DNA of 64,000 bases from Hebobacterum sp964559435 (GCA_964559435.1 CAZLHI010000009.1:42030-106029), one strand, 5' to 3'. Counted from the stretch's first letter, positions 34,666-43,601 are shown. The notes: generated by a model from the sequence alone, not told the origin. Translations and numbers: made by a program.

Positions 34666-36213
34666 ATGGACGAGATCATCAGCCGAACTCGCTGGTTCCG
34701 TCGTCGGCACGTCGAGCTCCACGTCTCGGACAGTGGGGTGGCACTGCTCTCCCGAAACCTGTTGCCAGGCCTCGGGGAAAGCACTGAGCTGTTGAAGTGG
34801 GACGAGATCCTTCGTGCCGAGGCCGAGCCGGCCGGGCGGGGCAGGCGCCTGCGGATAAGTCGGCGCGACGGCAAGCCGGATCTCATTGTACGCGACCTCA
34901 TCGCAGAGCAGGCCGAGTGGGCCGCCCGCCTAATCGCGGATGAAGTCGATCGGCGTTCCCAGCGCGCCGATCCGATCATGCACAACCTGATGCCGGTCGC
35001 GGAGATCCCCGACAAGGCGAGGGAGCTGGCCGCCTCGGGCGACGGCTCGATCCCCGCGGTCATCGACTTCCTGCTGATCCAGGGAGTCCTCCACCGGGCA
35101 AGTGACGTGCACTTCGAGCCATATCATCGCGTGCTTCGAATGCGCTACCGAATCGATGGGTTGCTCGAGGATATCGTCGAGCTCGATGCAGATCTCACGG
35201 ACCCGCTGTTGGCGCGGCTTAAACTGCTCGCCAATCTCGCAATGTTCCGGCGGGACGTCCCTCAGGAAGGTCGCGTGGTGATCGAGCTCCAGGGGCGCTC
35301 GGTGGACCTGCGGGTCTCGGTGCTGCCGACGCTGCACGGGGAGAAGGCCGTCGTGCGTATCTTCGACTCGGCAAGCGCGCTGCGGCCGCTCCATGAGCTG
35401 GGCATGAGCCGGCAGCTGCAGGATCGGTTCGCGCAGCTCCTGTCCCGCCCCCAGGGCACAGTGCTGCTGACGGGCCCGGCGAACTCAGGCAAGACCACGA
35501 CGTTGTACGCGGCTATCCAACATATCCACGAGCACCGGCGGGGTCTCGCCTCGATCGTGACGGTTGAGGACCCGGTGGAGTACGACCTCGGGATCGTCAG
35601 TCAGACACAAGTGAACCCGACGGCCGGACTCACCTTCGCCGCCGGGCTCCGCACGGTGTTGCGGCAAGACCCGGAGGTGATCATGCTCGGGGAGATTCGT
35701 GACGCAGAGACGGCGGAGATCGCGGTACGAGCGGGCCTCACAGGCCACCTTGTGTTGAGCACCGCTCATGCGCGCTCTGCCGCGGGCGTCTTCGCGCGGC
35801 TTCTCGATATGGGATTGGAGCCGTTTCTGGTCACGTCGTCCGTGAGCGCGGTGATGGCCCAGCGTCTCGTGCGCACGCTATGCCCGGACTGCGCCAAGGC
35901 CTCTGCGCCGACCCCCGAACTGCTCAGTCGCGTCGGCCTGGCTGAGGCCCCCGCGAATGCTCAGTTCCGCGCCGCGGTGGGATGCACGGCCTGCCGAGGC
36001 ACAGGATACCGAGGTAGGACCGGCGTCTTCTACCTACTCCCCATGAACCGCAACCTGCGCGACCTGGTCATGGCGCGCCTCCCCGCCCAAGAGCTGGAGC
36101 GCAGGGCAGCAGAGGTCGTGCCGGGTTCTCTTCTAGAGGCCGGAGTACGTAAGGCTATGGAGGGGACGACCAGCTTGGAGGAAATAGCGCGTGTCATCGG
36201 GCCGGAGGACTAG
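34666..36213 (+). CDS. Type II secretion/pilus assembly ATPase (GspE/PilB)
   Basis: 515 residues. The PAS-like N2 region begins near residue 125 with SDVHFEPYHRVLRMRYRIDG. Walker A is GPANSGKTTT (about 269-278), where GPTGSGKTTT is usual. It is followed by the Asp box (VTVEDPVEYDL), Walker B MLGEIRDAETAEIA, the His box STAHAR, and a zinc-binding CPDC/CTAC pair. It powers pilin polymerisation from the cytosol. The first 100 residues are not the usual GspE N1/MshEN domain but a short beta-rich segment (ELHVSDSGVALLSRNLLPG, LRISRRDGKPDLIV) of unclear kind. Confidence 0.92.
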   Translation: MDEIISRTRWFRRRHVELHVSDSGVALLSRNLLPGLGESTELLKWDEILRAEAEPAGRGRRLRISRRDGKPDLIVRDLIAEQAEWAARLIADEVDRRSQRADPIMHNLMPVAEIPDKARELAASGDGSIPAVIDFLLIQGVLHRASDVHFEPYHRVLRMRYRIDGLLEDIVELDADLTDPLLARLKLLANLAMFRRDVPQEGRVVIELQGRSVDLRVSVLPTLHGEKAVVRIFDSASALRPLHELGMSRQLQDRFAQLLSRPQGTVLLTGPANSGKTTTLYAAIQHIHEHRRGLASIVTVEDPVEYDLGIVSQTQVNPTAGLTFAAGLRTVLRQDPEVIMLGEIRDAETAEIAVRAGLTGHLVLSTAHARSAAGVFARLLDMGLEPFLVTSSVSAVMAQRLVRTLCPDCAKASAPTPELLSRVGLAEAPANAQFRAAVGCTACRGTGYRGRTGVFYLLPMNRNLRDLVMARLPAQELERRAAEVVPGSLLEAGVRKAMEGTTSLEEIARVIGPED

Positions 36214-36214
36214 T

Positions 36215-37285
36215 GTGCGTTGGTGGCCGGTGGCAGTGGCTATCGCAGCCCTCTTCCTAGCGGGGCCTGTGCCCGCGCGGGCCGCGAGCGAACCGGGTAC
36301 AAGCCAAGGCGAAGCCGCTGTGCAGACGCGCCTCGGAGGGCGCTCGACACGCGCACGGCGCCTGCGAGCGACCCAGAGGCCTCGGCGTGCAGGCGAGCGC
36401 GGACTCAGCGGTGTGCCCGCGGGGAGGCGATCGGGCGCCAGGGGCGGCCCACGGTCCGGTCCGGCTCTCCGTGGCCCCCGACGCGCTCCAGCTCCCGCGC
36501 CCGCGCGCTCGGCCCCGCCCCCATACGAGGAGCTGGAACCCCGCGGATGCCATTCCTGCGATGCCGGTGGAGCCAGCTTCTGGGATGTCCTCGCCGAGAG
36601 GTTGGGAGAGATCATCGTGCTGGGGGTGTGGCTGACATTGCTCCTCTCGCTCCTGAACTGGGCGCGCACCCGCCGTCTCGCCTTGGCGCTGCTGCTTCTG
36701 TTCGCAATCGATGTGGCGCTCTCCCTGAGCGGTGGCCGCCACTACGGTGGCATCTGGCTCTACCCGGGGTTCATCACCACCATGGGCCTGGTGATGCTGC
36801 TGATCCGGCTCTGGCCGCGATGGCGGCTGCTTCGTCGGCCGCTCCCGAAGCGGCTGCCTCCCCGGACGCCCGTCGCGGGAGGTGTGCTCGAGGCCTCTCC
36901 CTGGCCCAAGAAGCATGCGCGGGGAATTACAACGGTCAGCGTATTGGTTGGCTTCGTCATGGTGCTGACGGTGGCCGCGGCCGCAGTCTCGTTCTTGGTT
37001 CGTGCCACGCTGGTGAGCCGTCATGCGGAACGGTCGCTCGTCGCCACCGCGCTGCTCCAGGGAGAACTCGAACGCGTCAGAGCAGGCGAGCTCGCCGTCA
37101 CGAAGCTAGAGGGAGATCTGTCCGCTCGGGCCGGCCGGTTGCTGCCAAAGGCCGCCGGCCGCGCGATCGCGTCCCGTGCCGACGAACCCGACCTAATGAG
37201 TCTCAGGCTCCAGGTGTCGTGGCAAGAGCCCGGCCGGCCCCGCCACAAGGCTGAGCTGTCGGGCCTGGTGCACGCGAAGAGGTGA
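36215..37285 (+). CDS. Signal peptide, three-helix membrane region and pseudopilin-like C-terminus
   Basis: 356 residues from GTG 36215, six bases after GGAGG. In order: signal peptide (VAVAIAALFLAGPVPARA), an Arg/Pro-rich stretch of about 85 residues, a short Cys pair (CHSC), three transmembrane helices (about 125-205), then a pseudopilin-like segment. That segment begins HARGITTVSVLVGFVMVLTV, with a helix, a basic stop and a globular tail as in GspI/PilV, but lacks Glu5. The Arg/Pro-rich part may hide compensating frameshifts. Alternatively two genes are fused and the pseudopilin has its own start near 36883 (GTG), although no good ribosome-binding site is there. Confidence 0.55.
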   Translation: MRWWPVAVAIAALFLAGPVPARAASEPGTSQGEAAVQTRLGGRSTRARRLRATQRPRRAGERGLSGVPAGRRSGARGGPRSGPALRGPRRAPAPAPARSAPPPYEELEPRGCHSCDAGGASFWDVLAERLGEIIVLGVWLTLLLSLLNWARTRRLALALLLLFAIDVALSLSGGRHYGGIWLYPGFITTMGLVMLLIRLWPRWRLLRRPLPKRLPPRTPVAGGVLEASPWPKKHARGITTVSVLVGFVMVLTVAAAAVSFLVRATLVSRHAERSLVATALLQGELERVRAGELAVTKLEGDLSARAGRLLPKAAGRAIASRADEPDLMSLRLQVSWQEPGRPRHKAELSGLVHAKR

Positions 37286-37293
37286 TCGACTCG

Positions 37294-37746
37294 ATGCCCA
37301 CGAGAGTACGTGGTGCGATGCTGCTGGACGTGCTCATAGGCATGGGGATGCTGGCGCTGCTCGCCGCGCTGGCCGGGCGCTTCATGTGGGGCGGGTTCGA
37401 GATCGTCCGCGCCCAGACCCGCTCCGCGGAGGGCCTGGCTCAGCTCCAGCATGCACTCACACTGCTGACCACCGATGTCCCCGCGGCCCAGAAGGCACGT
37501 TGCTCTGGAAGAGCCGTTACAATCATCACACCGGAGGGCCAGAAGATCGTCTACGAGGATACGCCGACGGGGATGACTCGGCGCGCCGGGGCGGATCGAG
37601 TCGAGCACTGGCCGCTGCTGCGGGCCGAGTTCGGGCTCTCCGATTCAGGGTTGGTGGACATTCGATTGACTGTCGTCGGGTCGGGAGACCGATCCGATAC
37701 GGTGTGTGAATCTGCCATATGGGCGCGGGCGCTGCAGAGGCCATGA
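37294..37746 (+). CDS. Pseudopilin-like protein (GspJ-like)
   Basis: 150 residues. After a short basic leader the helix RGAMLLDVLIGMGMLALLAA resembles a prepilin N-terminus, but with Asp in place of the conserved Glu5 and Ala-Met in the cleavage region. The soluble part has beta-strands (RAVTIITPEGQKIVYED) as in minor pseudopilins. ATG 37294 follows AGAGGTGA by eight bases; GTG 37282 is an alternative. It overlaps the next gene by four bases. Confidence 0.65.
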   Translation: MPTRVRGAMLLDVLIGMGMLALLAALAGRFMWGGFEIVRAQTRSAEGLAQLQHALTLLTTDVPAAQKARCSGRAVTIITPEGQKIVYEDTPTGMTRRAGADRVEHWPLLRAEFGLSDSGLVDIRLTVVGSGDRSDTVCESAIWARALQRP

Positions 37747-38171
37747 CCGGACCACGATGGCATCGACAACGCGGCTCCGCGGCCTTGCTAGGGCTGCTAT
37801 TCGGGCTGGCCACGATTGCGGTTCTGTCGGCGGTGACCTCACTGGCGAGTGTCCACGTTCGGTCAAGCGCGCGGTACCGAGTTGAGACGGAGGCGAGGGC
37901 AGCGGCCGCGTCAGGCCTGGCCGCGGGACTGAGCGCTCTGAAGAGCGGAGGAGAGGTTGAGCAGGTGTCCGGAACAGTCGGGCGCGGAGCCTATCAGGCG
38001 CGATGTTCGCGAGAGGACTCGCGCTTCCTCATTGAGAGCACTGGTACAACACACTCGGAAACAGGCGTCCTGCTTTCGTGCCAGATGCGTGTGAGCGGAA
38101 GGCTGGAGGGAGGCAGGCTGCGCTACGATGGCTGCGCGATAGAGGTCTTCACACAGGGGTCAAAACGGTGA
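37743..38171 (+). CDS. Minor pseudopilin-like protein (GspK/PilX-like)
   Basis: 142 residues. A basic leader RWHRQRGSAALLGLLFGLAT and one hydrophobic helix are followed by a small soluble domain with two Cys residues (QARCSRED, LSCQMRV) that could form a disulfide. RQRGSAALL mirrors the start of GspK/PilX proteins, which lack Glu5. It is coupled by ATGA and GTGA overlaps to its neighbours. Confidence 0.65.
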   Translation: MTGPRWHRQRGSAALLGLLFGLATIAVLSAVTSLASVHVRSSARYRVETEARAAAASGLAAGLSALKSGGEVEQVSGTVGRGAYQARCSREDSRFLIESTGTTHSETGVLLSCQMRVSGRLEGGRLRYDGCAIEVFTQGSKR

Positions 38172-38662
38172 AGGCAAAGGGATTCACACTCATGGAGTTG
38201 ACTATCTCTCTGTGCCTGATTGTCCTGGCGCTGACTGCATTCGTCCTGGTATACGCCGGAGGCAGGCAGTCGGCCACGAGGGCGATCTGCCTGAGCAACC
38301 TCAAGAACCTTGGGGTGGCGCTGCAGCTCTACTCCCACGACCACGACGGGCTTTTCCCGCCAGACCTGGCGGCCCTTGATCCCTATGCCAGAAACCGAGA
38401 CGTGTTCCGCTGCCCCGTGGCTGCCCGGGATCGCACGCGAGCGGTGCAGTTCACGACGGATTACCTCTACAGACCCGGGCTGCGCAACGACGACCCCGCG
38501 GACGAGGCCGTCGCCGCAGACGATGAGCCCCGGCATGACCGGGGCGCTAACATCCTCACCGTGGACGGCGCCGCGCGATGGCGGCCGGCTTCGAGATGGC
38601 AGCTGTTCGTCGAGCAGGTCGAAAGGAGTGACGAAGCGTGCGAAGACGAGCCTTCACTCTGA
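38168..38662 (+). CDS. Prepilin-type protein (GspG/DUF1559-like)
   Basis: 164 residues from GTG 38168. The N-terminus KAKGFTLMELTISLCLIVL has the canonical G|FTLxE cleavage and methylation site. The head domain contains CLSNLKNLGVALQLYSHDHD and FRCP, and ends with GANILTVDGAARW, a form of the H-x9-DG motif usual in this group. It is probably a major or minor pseudopilin processed by a peptidase encoded elsewhere. It overlaps the neighbouring genes at both ends. Confidence 0.85.
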   Translation: MKAKGFTLMELTISLCLIVLALTAFVLVYAGGRQSATRAICLSNLKNLGVALQLYSHDHDGLFPPDLAALDPYARNRDVFRCPVAARDRTRAVQFTTDYLYRPGLRNDDPADEAVAADDEPRHDRGANILTVDGAARWRPASRWQLFVEQVERSDEACEDEPSL

Positions 38663-39045
38663 TTGAGCTACTGGTCGTGATCGCCATCATCGGGATCCTG
38701 GCGTACACGATACAGCCAGCCCTGACCGCCGCCAATGAGCATGCGCGTCTTTCCGTGTGCCGAGCGCGGTTGATGGAGATCGGCCTTGCTCTGCGACTCT
38801 ACATGGCCGACTGGGATGCTGCGCCAACGGCGCTGGGAGATCTACGCGCGCTCGGCTACATAGACAACGAAATGGTCCTCGAGTGCGCCTATGCTTATGC
38901 CCCCTTCCAATACGAGCGGCCTGGGGCCGATACCCCGAAGGACGCGATCGTTGCCAGCTGTCCGAATCACCCGCATGGTAGGGGACGGAGCGCTGCGGTC
39001 CTGTACTTGAGCGGCAAGGTGGTCATCGATCGGAAGCGGCGATAA
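38638..39045 (+). CDS. Prepilin-type protein
   Basis: 135 residues from GTG 38638, preceded by AAAGGAG. RRRAFTLIELLVVIAIIGI is a perfect class III signal peptide (Ala at -1). Then comes CRARLMEIGLALRLYMADWD and a short head domain with two further Cys residues and SAAVLYLSGKVVIDRKRR at the end. Last gene of the pseudopilus cluster; it starts within the previous gene. Confidence 0.85.
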   Translation: MRRRAFTLIELLVVIAIIGILAYTIQPALTAANEHARLSVCRARLMEIGLALRLYMADWDAAPTALGDLRALGYIDNEMVLECAYAYAPFQYERPGADTPKDAIVASCPNHPHGRGRSAAVLYLSGKVVIDRKRR

Positions 39046-39158
39046 CTCGGCAGCGTCGCTCTCGTCTCCGGCACACCCGGCGGGACACACGTGCCAGCAC
39101 GGGTTCATCGTCTTCATGTGCCCGGCCGAGCGGCGACAGTCTGCCAGTTCGCTGATCG

Positions 39159-39545
39159 TTGTCGCCCTCCGTCTTCACCCGATCATCACCCTTGGGGACT
39201 TCTTTCACGAGGCTGGATGAGATCCCGCAGATCGTCAACATATTCAAGGGGGATATGAGCTGGGTCGGGCCGCGGCCTGAGCGGCCGGAGTTCGTCCGAG
39301 AGTTCATTCGGCATGTTCCCCGCTATGGGCTCCGGCACCAAGTCCGGCCGGGGGCGACGGGAGCAGCCCAGGTCTACGGGCGGTACTTCACGGAGGCGGC
39401 GGACAAGCTGAAGTACGACCTGTACTGCGCGCGCCATCGGAATCTGTTGCTCGATTTTCGTCTCTTCGTGAGATCCTGGCTCATCACGGCGCGGGGTCGG
39501 TGGGACGCGACGCACGATGTGAGGCGCTCAACGCCGCTCGCTTGA
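39159..39545 (+). pseudogene. Truncated phosphoglycosyl transferase (WbaP/PglC-type), C-terminal part
   Basis: Reading from TTG 39159 gives only the C-terminal half of a bacterial sugar transferase: TRLDEIPQIVNIFKGDMSWV with the Asp-Glu catalytic dyad, VGPRPERPEFV, GATGAAQVYGRYF and a C-terminal helix. The membrane anchor and the KFRSM-type segment present in the intact copy at 50084 are missing, and the upstream 110 bases hold no matching frame. It marks the edge of the polysaccharide island and is probably a decayed gene. Confidence 0.8.
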
Positions 39546-39689
39546 TCACCTAATGGCCGGCACGACTGTGGAGAACACGCAGCCCTGACACGAGGGCAAC
39601 CGCCCGGCTCTCGCGCAGGACTTGGGCGCACAGCTGTGGTAATGCCTTGTTAATGCTGGTGGTCGGTGTAGCATTCTTGGAGAAGACGC

Positions 39690-40697
39690 ATGCCTAGGAA
39701 GGCCCTCATAACAGGCATCACCGGGCAGGACGGATCGTACCTCGCGGAATTGCTGCTGGAAAAGGGCTACGAGGTCCACGGCATCATCAGGCGCTCGAGC
39801 TCATTCAACACGGAGCGCATAGACCATCTCTACAAAGACCCCCATCAAGCCGGCGTCCGCCTTAGGCTGCACTACGGGGACCTGACCGACTCGGGTGCCC
39901 TGCGATCAATCCTTCGGCAAGTCCAGCCAGAGGAGATCTACAACCTCGCCGCACAGTCTCACGTCCGGGTCTCTTTCCTCCAGCCAGAGTATACGGCAGA
40001 GGTCACGGCCGTCGGCACTCTGCGCATGCTGGAGGCCGTCCGAGAGCTCGGGCCCAGAGTCCGATACTATCAGGCCAGCTCGAGCGAGATGTATGGGCAA
40101 GTCACGGAGGTCCCCCAGAAGGAGACCACGCCCTTCCGCCCGCGCTCGCCCTACGCCTGCGCCAAGGTCTTCGCACACTATCAGACGGTGAACTACCGGG
40201 AGGCCTACAGCGTCTTCGCCTGCTGCGGCATCCTCTTCAATCACGAGTCGCCTCGCCGCGGCGAGACCTTCGTCAGCCGCAAGATCACTCGCGCTGCGAC
40301 GCGCATCAAGCTGGGACTCCAGGACAAGCTATACCTCGGAAACCTGGCCGCGAAGAGGGACTGGGGCTACGCGCCGGACTACGTCAAGGCCATGTGGCTC
40401 ATGCTTCAGCAGGACGAGCCCGACGATTACGTGATCGCCACAGGAAAGACCCACAGCGTCCAAGAGATCGTCGACCGTGTCTTCACCAAGCTCGACCTCG
40501 ATCCCGCTCAGCATGTTAAGATCGATCCCCAGTACTTCCGGCCGACAGAGGTCGACCTTCTCGTCGGCGATGCGTCCAAGGCCCGAGAGAAGCTCGGGTG
40601 GGAGCCGGAGGTCGACTTCGAAGTGATGATCGACCGAATGGTCGATCATGACCTCGTGCTTGCCCGCAAAGAGGAGGCGGCAGCTGGGGTGAGCTAG
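39690..40697 (+). CDS. gmd: GDP-mannose 4,6-dehydratase
   Basis: 335 residues of extended SDR type. It has ITGITGQDGSYLAELLLEKG (NADP motif), RRSSSFNTERIDHLY, ASSSEMYG, the catalytic YACAK, and GILFNHESPRRGETFVSRKI, nearly invariant in Gmd. It converts GDP-D-mannose to GDP-4-keto-6-deoxymannose, precursor of GDP-L-fucose and GDP-D-rhamnose. CTTGGAG precedes the ATG. The following enzyme, Fcl-like, is encoded convergently ten bases away. Confidence 0.96.
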   Translation: MPRKALITGITGQDGSYLAELLLEKGYEVHGIIRRSSSFNTERIDHLYKDPHQAGVRLRLHYGDLTDSGALRSILRQVQPEEIYNLAAQSHVRVSFLQPEYTAEVTAVGTLRMLEAVRELGPRVRYYQASSSEMYGQVTEVPQKETTPFRPRSPYACAKVFAHYQTVNYREAYSVFACCGILFNHESPRRGETFVSRKITRAATRIKLGLQDKLYLGNLAAKRDWGYAPDYVKAMWLMLQQDEPDDYVIATGKTHSVQEIVDRVFTKLDLDPAQHVKIDPQYFRPTEVDLLVGDASKAREKLGWEPEVDFEVMIDRMVDHDLVLARKEEAAAGVS

Positions 40698-40707
40698 AGG
40701 GGAGATG

Positions 40708-41694
40708 CTACGGACTGCTGCCGAAGTCCGGCGGCGCCACCTGCCAGTTGTGCTTGTCCGGCCGGTGTTCGCGGAACCATTCTATTGTGTTCGTCAGGCC
40801 GGTCTCGAAGTCTGTCTTCGCGACGAAACCGAACTTCTCCCTCGCGCGCGTCGTGTCGAGTTTGCGTCGCGGCTGCCCGTCGGGCTTGGACGTATCCCAG
40901 CGGATGTCGCCCTTGAAACCCGTCAGACGCGCGATCAGCTTCACCAGGTCACCGATGGTGATCTCGCCGCCTGTGCCCAGGTTCACCGGATACGGCTCAT
41001 CATAGTGCTCGGCGGCGAGCACGATCCCCTCTGCCGCGTCCTCCACATAGAGAAACTCCCGCGAGGCCTTGCCCGTCCCCCACGCCTCGATGTGGTCCGC
41101 GCCTGACTCGATGGCCTGCTGGCACTTGAGGATCAGCGCGGGAATCACGTGAGACGACGCGGGATTGAAGTTGTCCCATGGCCCGTACAGATTCACCGGT
41201 ATCAGAAAGATAGCGTTGAACCCGTATTCCTGTCGGTAGGCCTGCGCCTGGACGAGGAGCATCTTCTTCGCCAGTCCGTAGGGCGCGTTTGTCTCCTCGG
41301 GATAGCCGTTCCAGATGTCGTCCTCCTTGAAGGGGACCGGTGTGTGCTTGGGATAGGCGCACACGGTCCCAATGGCGACGAACTTGCCGACGCCTTGCTG
41401 GCGGGCCCGCTCCATAAGCTCGATACCCATGATGAGGTTGTCGTAGAAGAAGCTGCCGGGATGTTCACGGTTGGCGCCGATGCCGCCTACGCTGGCAGCG
41501 AGGTGGATGATGATGTCAGGGCGGCTGTCGTCGAGCATCCGGGCGATATCATCTCGCTCGCGCAGGTCGTACTTCTCAATCAGGGGAACGAAGACGTGTC
41601 TGCAGCCGCGCTGGCGCAGCTTGACAAGAACATGTCGGCCCAGGAAGCCCGCCCCGCCGGTCACGGCAACACGCTGGCTCCGCAATATGCTCAC
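40708..41694 (-). CDS. fcl: GDP-L-fucose synthase
   Basis: 328 residues: AVTGGAGFLGRHV cofactor motif, AASVGGIGANREHPGSFFYD, the Ser/Thr region GTVCAYPKHTPVPF, and catalytic YGLAKK. All match WcaG/Fcl, which epimerises and reduces GDP-4-keto-6-deoxymannose to GDP-L-fucose with NADPH. Start GTG 41694. Although convergent with gmd, the two form the usual pair, so GDP-L-fucose is the likely donor for the local glycosyltransferases. Confidence 0.93.
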   Translation of the reverse strand: MSILRSQRVAVTGGAGFLGRHVLVKLRQRGCRHVFVPLIEKYDLRERDDIARMLDDSRPDIIIHLAASVGGIGANREHPGSFFYDNLIMGIELMERARQQGVGKFVAIGTVCAYPKHTPVPFKEDDIWNGYPEETNAPYGLAKKMLLVQAQAYRQEYGFNAIFLIPVNLYGPWDNFNPASSHVIPALILKCQQAIESGADHIEAWGTGKASREFLYVEDAAEGIVLAAEHYDEPYPVNLGTGGEITIGDLVKLIARLTGFKGDIRWDTSKPDGQPRRKLDTTRAREKFGFVAKTDFETGLTNTIEWFREHRPDKHNWQVAPPDFGSSP

Positions 41695-41953
41695 GGCCTA
41701 CTCCTCGCGCCAGTGGGAAGCTGTGTCAGCATCGCGAGCACCGAGGCACCGCGTTCTCCCTCCCTACAGACTTCGGCGCACTCAACCCGCTTCCTACAAA
41801 GTGGGCCCTGCCGGGCGTTCGCACCCATAACCGCCGACCTTGGGCCTCGGGCTGAGGCGAGCTGGCCTTGCCCCGGCTCTGCCCCCCGGAAAACTGATCC
41901 ACCTGGAATGACAGGAAGCAAGCGACGGAGAACTCATCTTGGGAGGAGGGAGC

Positions 41954-42046
41954 ATGAAGCGGAAGCGGTACACGGAACCTCAGATCGTCTTTGCCCTGCA
42001 GCAGGCCGAGGGGGGCAGGTCAGGAAGACCCGGAGCAGACCCGTAA
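41954..42046 (+). mobile_element. IS3-family transposase, N-terminal remnant
   Basis: From ATG 41954, behind GGGAGGAGGG, the reading MKRKRYTEPQIVFALQQAEG is the start of an IS3-type OrfA helix-turn-helix protein. It breaks off after about 22 residues and stops at 42046. The preceding 70 bases (from about 41882) look like the left end of the element. The rest of the IS is gone and the sequence passes directly into a sulfatase C-terminus. Confidence 0.75.
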
Positions 42047-42239
42047 TATCATTGCGGAAGAACCCGAAGTGGCAGAAGAGATGGTAGCTGCATTTGCGGA
42101 CTTCGCTGCGGCACAGCGACGTCCACCGACCAATTTCCTCGATCCCGATGCTCAATTGCCGCCCCTGCCGCCGCAGCCAGAAGCCGAGTTGGATCCGGAG
42201 CATAAACGAGAGCTCCGTGCACTCGGATACCTCCGATAG
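42022..42239 (+). pseudogene. Sulfatase C-terminal remnant
   Basis: In frame up to the stop at 42237 the sequence reads EDPEQTRNIIAEEPEVAEEM, a Pro-rich linker, and DPEHKRELRALGYLR. The first matches the D-P-x-E-x-x-N-L block near the end of sulfatases, and the last the L-G-Y-L/V ending also seen in the intact protein at 26132. No catalytic part exists upstream; the IS3 remnant occupies its place. It appears to be the 3' end of a gene destroyed by insertion and deletion. Confidence 0.7.
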
Positions 42240-42393
42240 CTGTTGTGTGTGACGCGCCCACGGTTGAAGGATCCGTGATTCTGAACCGGCCGGTGGCAGC
42301 CGCTGTGGAAGCTGAACCGTGCTCGCGGCTAATCTGCTTCTGACCCGTCTGGGCTCACAAACCCTGCCGGCCCCTTCGACCTCCCCTTTGGCC

Positions 42394-43317
42394 CTATAAG
42401 CCGACTCCCCGAAAGTAGTCAACGGTCAGTTGAAGGCCAGCTGTCAGATCGACTTCCGGCTCCCAATTGAGACAGCGGCGTGCTAGCGATGGGTCCAGCG
42501 AGATGGAGTGGACCTCGCCGGGGCGCTCGGGCGCGTAGACAGGTGGCTCAGTGAAGCCAGTGCTACCGGCCAAGGCCTTATACAGATCATTGACAGACGT
42601 TAGCTTGCCGGTGCCGATGTTGATGGGATCGGCGGAGGCCGCCTGAGGGGCCGCAAGGCAGGCGCGGACGACATCTCCTACGTAAACGAAGTCTCTCTGC
42701 TGCGTACCATCACCGAAGATGCGGGGCCGTTCGCCGCGAAGCATGGCGCTGGCAAAGATGGCCACCACGCCTGCTTCACCGTGTGGGTCCTGTCGCGGGC
42801 CGTAGACATTGGCGTAGCGCAGAATCCGCGACTTCCGCCCGTGGACGGCCTCGAAGTACTGCAGGTAGAGCTCACCTGCGCGCTTGTCAATGCCGTAGGG
42901 TGAGAGCGGCTTGGCCGGAGTCGACTCCGGCACCGGGTTGCGGTCGGGCTCGCCGTAGATGGCGCCACCGGTGGAGGCAAAGATGAACAGTTCCACCCCG
43001 TGGCGAAGGCATGCCGAGGCAAGCCGGACGAGGCCGACAATGTTATCCCGGATGTCTCGCTCCGGGTCGCTGACAGAGGTCCGCACGTCGATCTGAGCAG
43101 CATGATGGCTGACAATCTGGGGACGCTCGCGGCCTATGACCTCGTCCAAGGCAGGGTCGACGATGTCAAGCTGGTAGAAGCGAGCGGCCGAGTTCAGGTT
43201 CTCGCGACGGCCCGAGGAGAGATTGTCGATGACAGCCACGCTGTCGCCCTGGGCCAGGTAGGCGTCCACAGCGTGGGAACCGATGAAGCCGGCGCCGCCG
43301 GTAACGAGGATGCTCAC
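42394..43317 (-). CDS. NAD-dependent nucleotide-sugar epimerase/dehydratase (GalE-like)
   Basis: 307 residues of extended SDR type: ILVTGGAGFIGSHAVDAYLA, VIDNLSSGRRENL, HHAAQIDVRTSVSDPERDI, FASTGGAIYGE and catalytic YGIDKR. The DVR and GGAIYG motifs are typical of UDP-glucose 4-epimerase-like enzymes. The exact sugar is uncertain. AGGAG precedes GTG 43317. It is divergent from the methyltransferase at 43602 and supplies sugar nucleotides for the island. Confidence 0.88.
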   Translation of the reverse strand: MSILVTGGAGFIGSHAVDAYLAQGDSVAVIDNLSSGRRENLNSAARFYQLDIVDPALDEVIGRERPQIVSHHAAQIDVRTSVSDPERDIRDNIVGLVRLASACLRHGVELFIFASTGGAIYGEPDRNPVPESTPAKPLSPYGIDKRAGELYLQYFEAVHGRKSRILRYANVYGPRQDPHGEAGVVAIFASAMLRGERPRIFGDGTQQRDFVYVGDVVRACLAAPQAASADPINIGTGKLTSVNDLYKALAGSTGFTEPPVYAPERPGEVHSISLDPSLARRCLNWEPEVDLTAGLQLTVDYFRGVGL

Positions 43318-43527
43318 GTAGCATTCTCCTTGCGTCAGGTTGCATCCGGACTGGCCCGAAGTATCACTCTACCTGCCCCTGCACGCCTAGTCAACATCAG
43401 CCACAGGCTGATGCGCTTCTGCCCAGGGCGTGGCACACTCGCTGACAGCAGTCTGGCGAGTCCTGACTCTTTCCGGCGGAGATCCTATACCTGTCATCCA
43501 CCACGCCCTCGAGTGACCAACGGCCCG

Positions 43528-43557
43528 TAGACCCGGTGCACACAGGTGGAGTATAAT
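43528..43557 (+). promoter_or_regulatory. Promoter with consensus -10 box
   Basis: TATAAT at 43552-43557, preceded by TAGACC at 43528-43533 with an 18-base spacer. It points to the methyltransferase gene at 43602 and gives a leader of about 38 bases. Confidence 0.55.
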
Positions 43558-43601
43558 CTGTCAATCGACCTGGGAGCAACCAGGGGATCGCAAACAGAAC
43601 G

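Noticed and set aside
36220..37254. 344-residue alternative forward frame within the membrane/pseudopilin gene
   Set aside because: Arg/Ala/Pro-rich without helices; the chosen frame has a signal peptide, three transmembrane helices and a pilin-like helix.
39647..39674. TTGTTA and TAGCAT as a promoter for gmd
   Set aside because: The predicted transcript start would fall on the ribosome-binding site; spacing is not workable.
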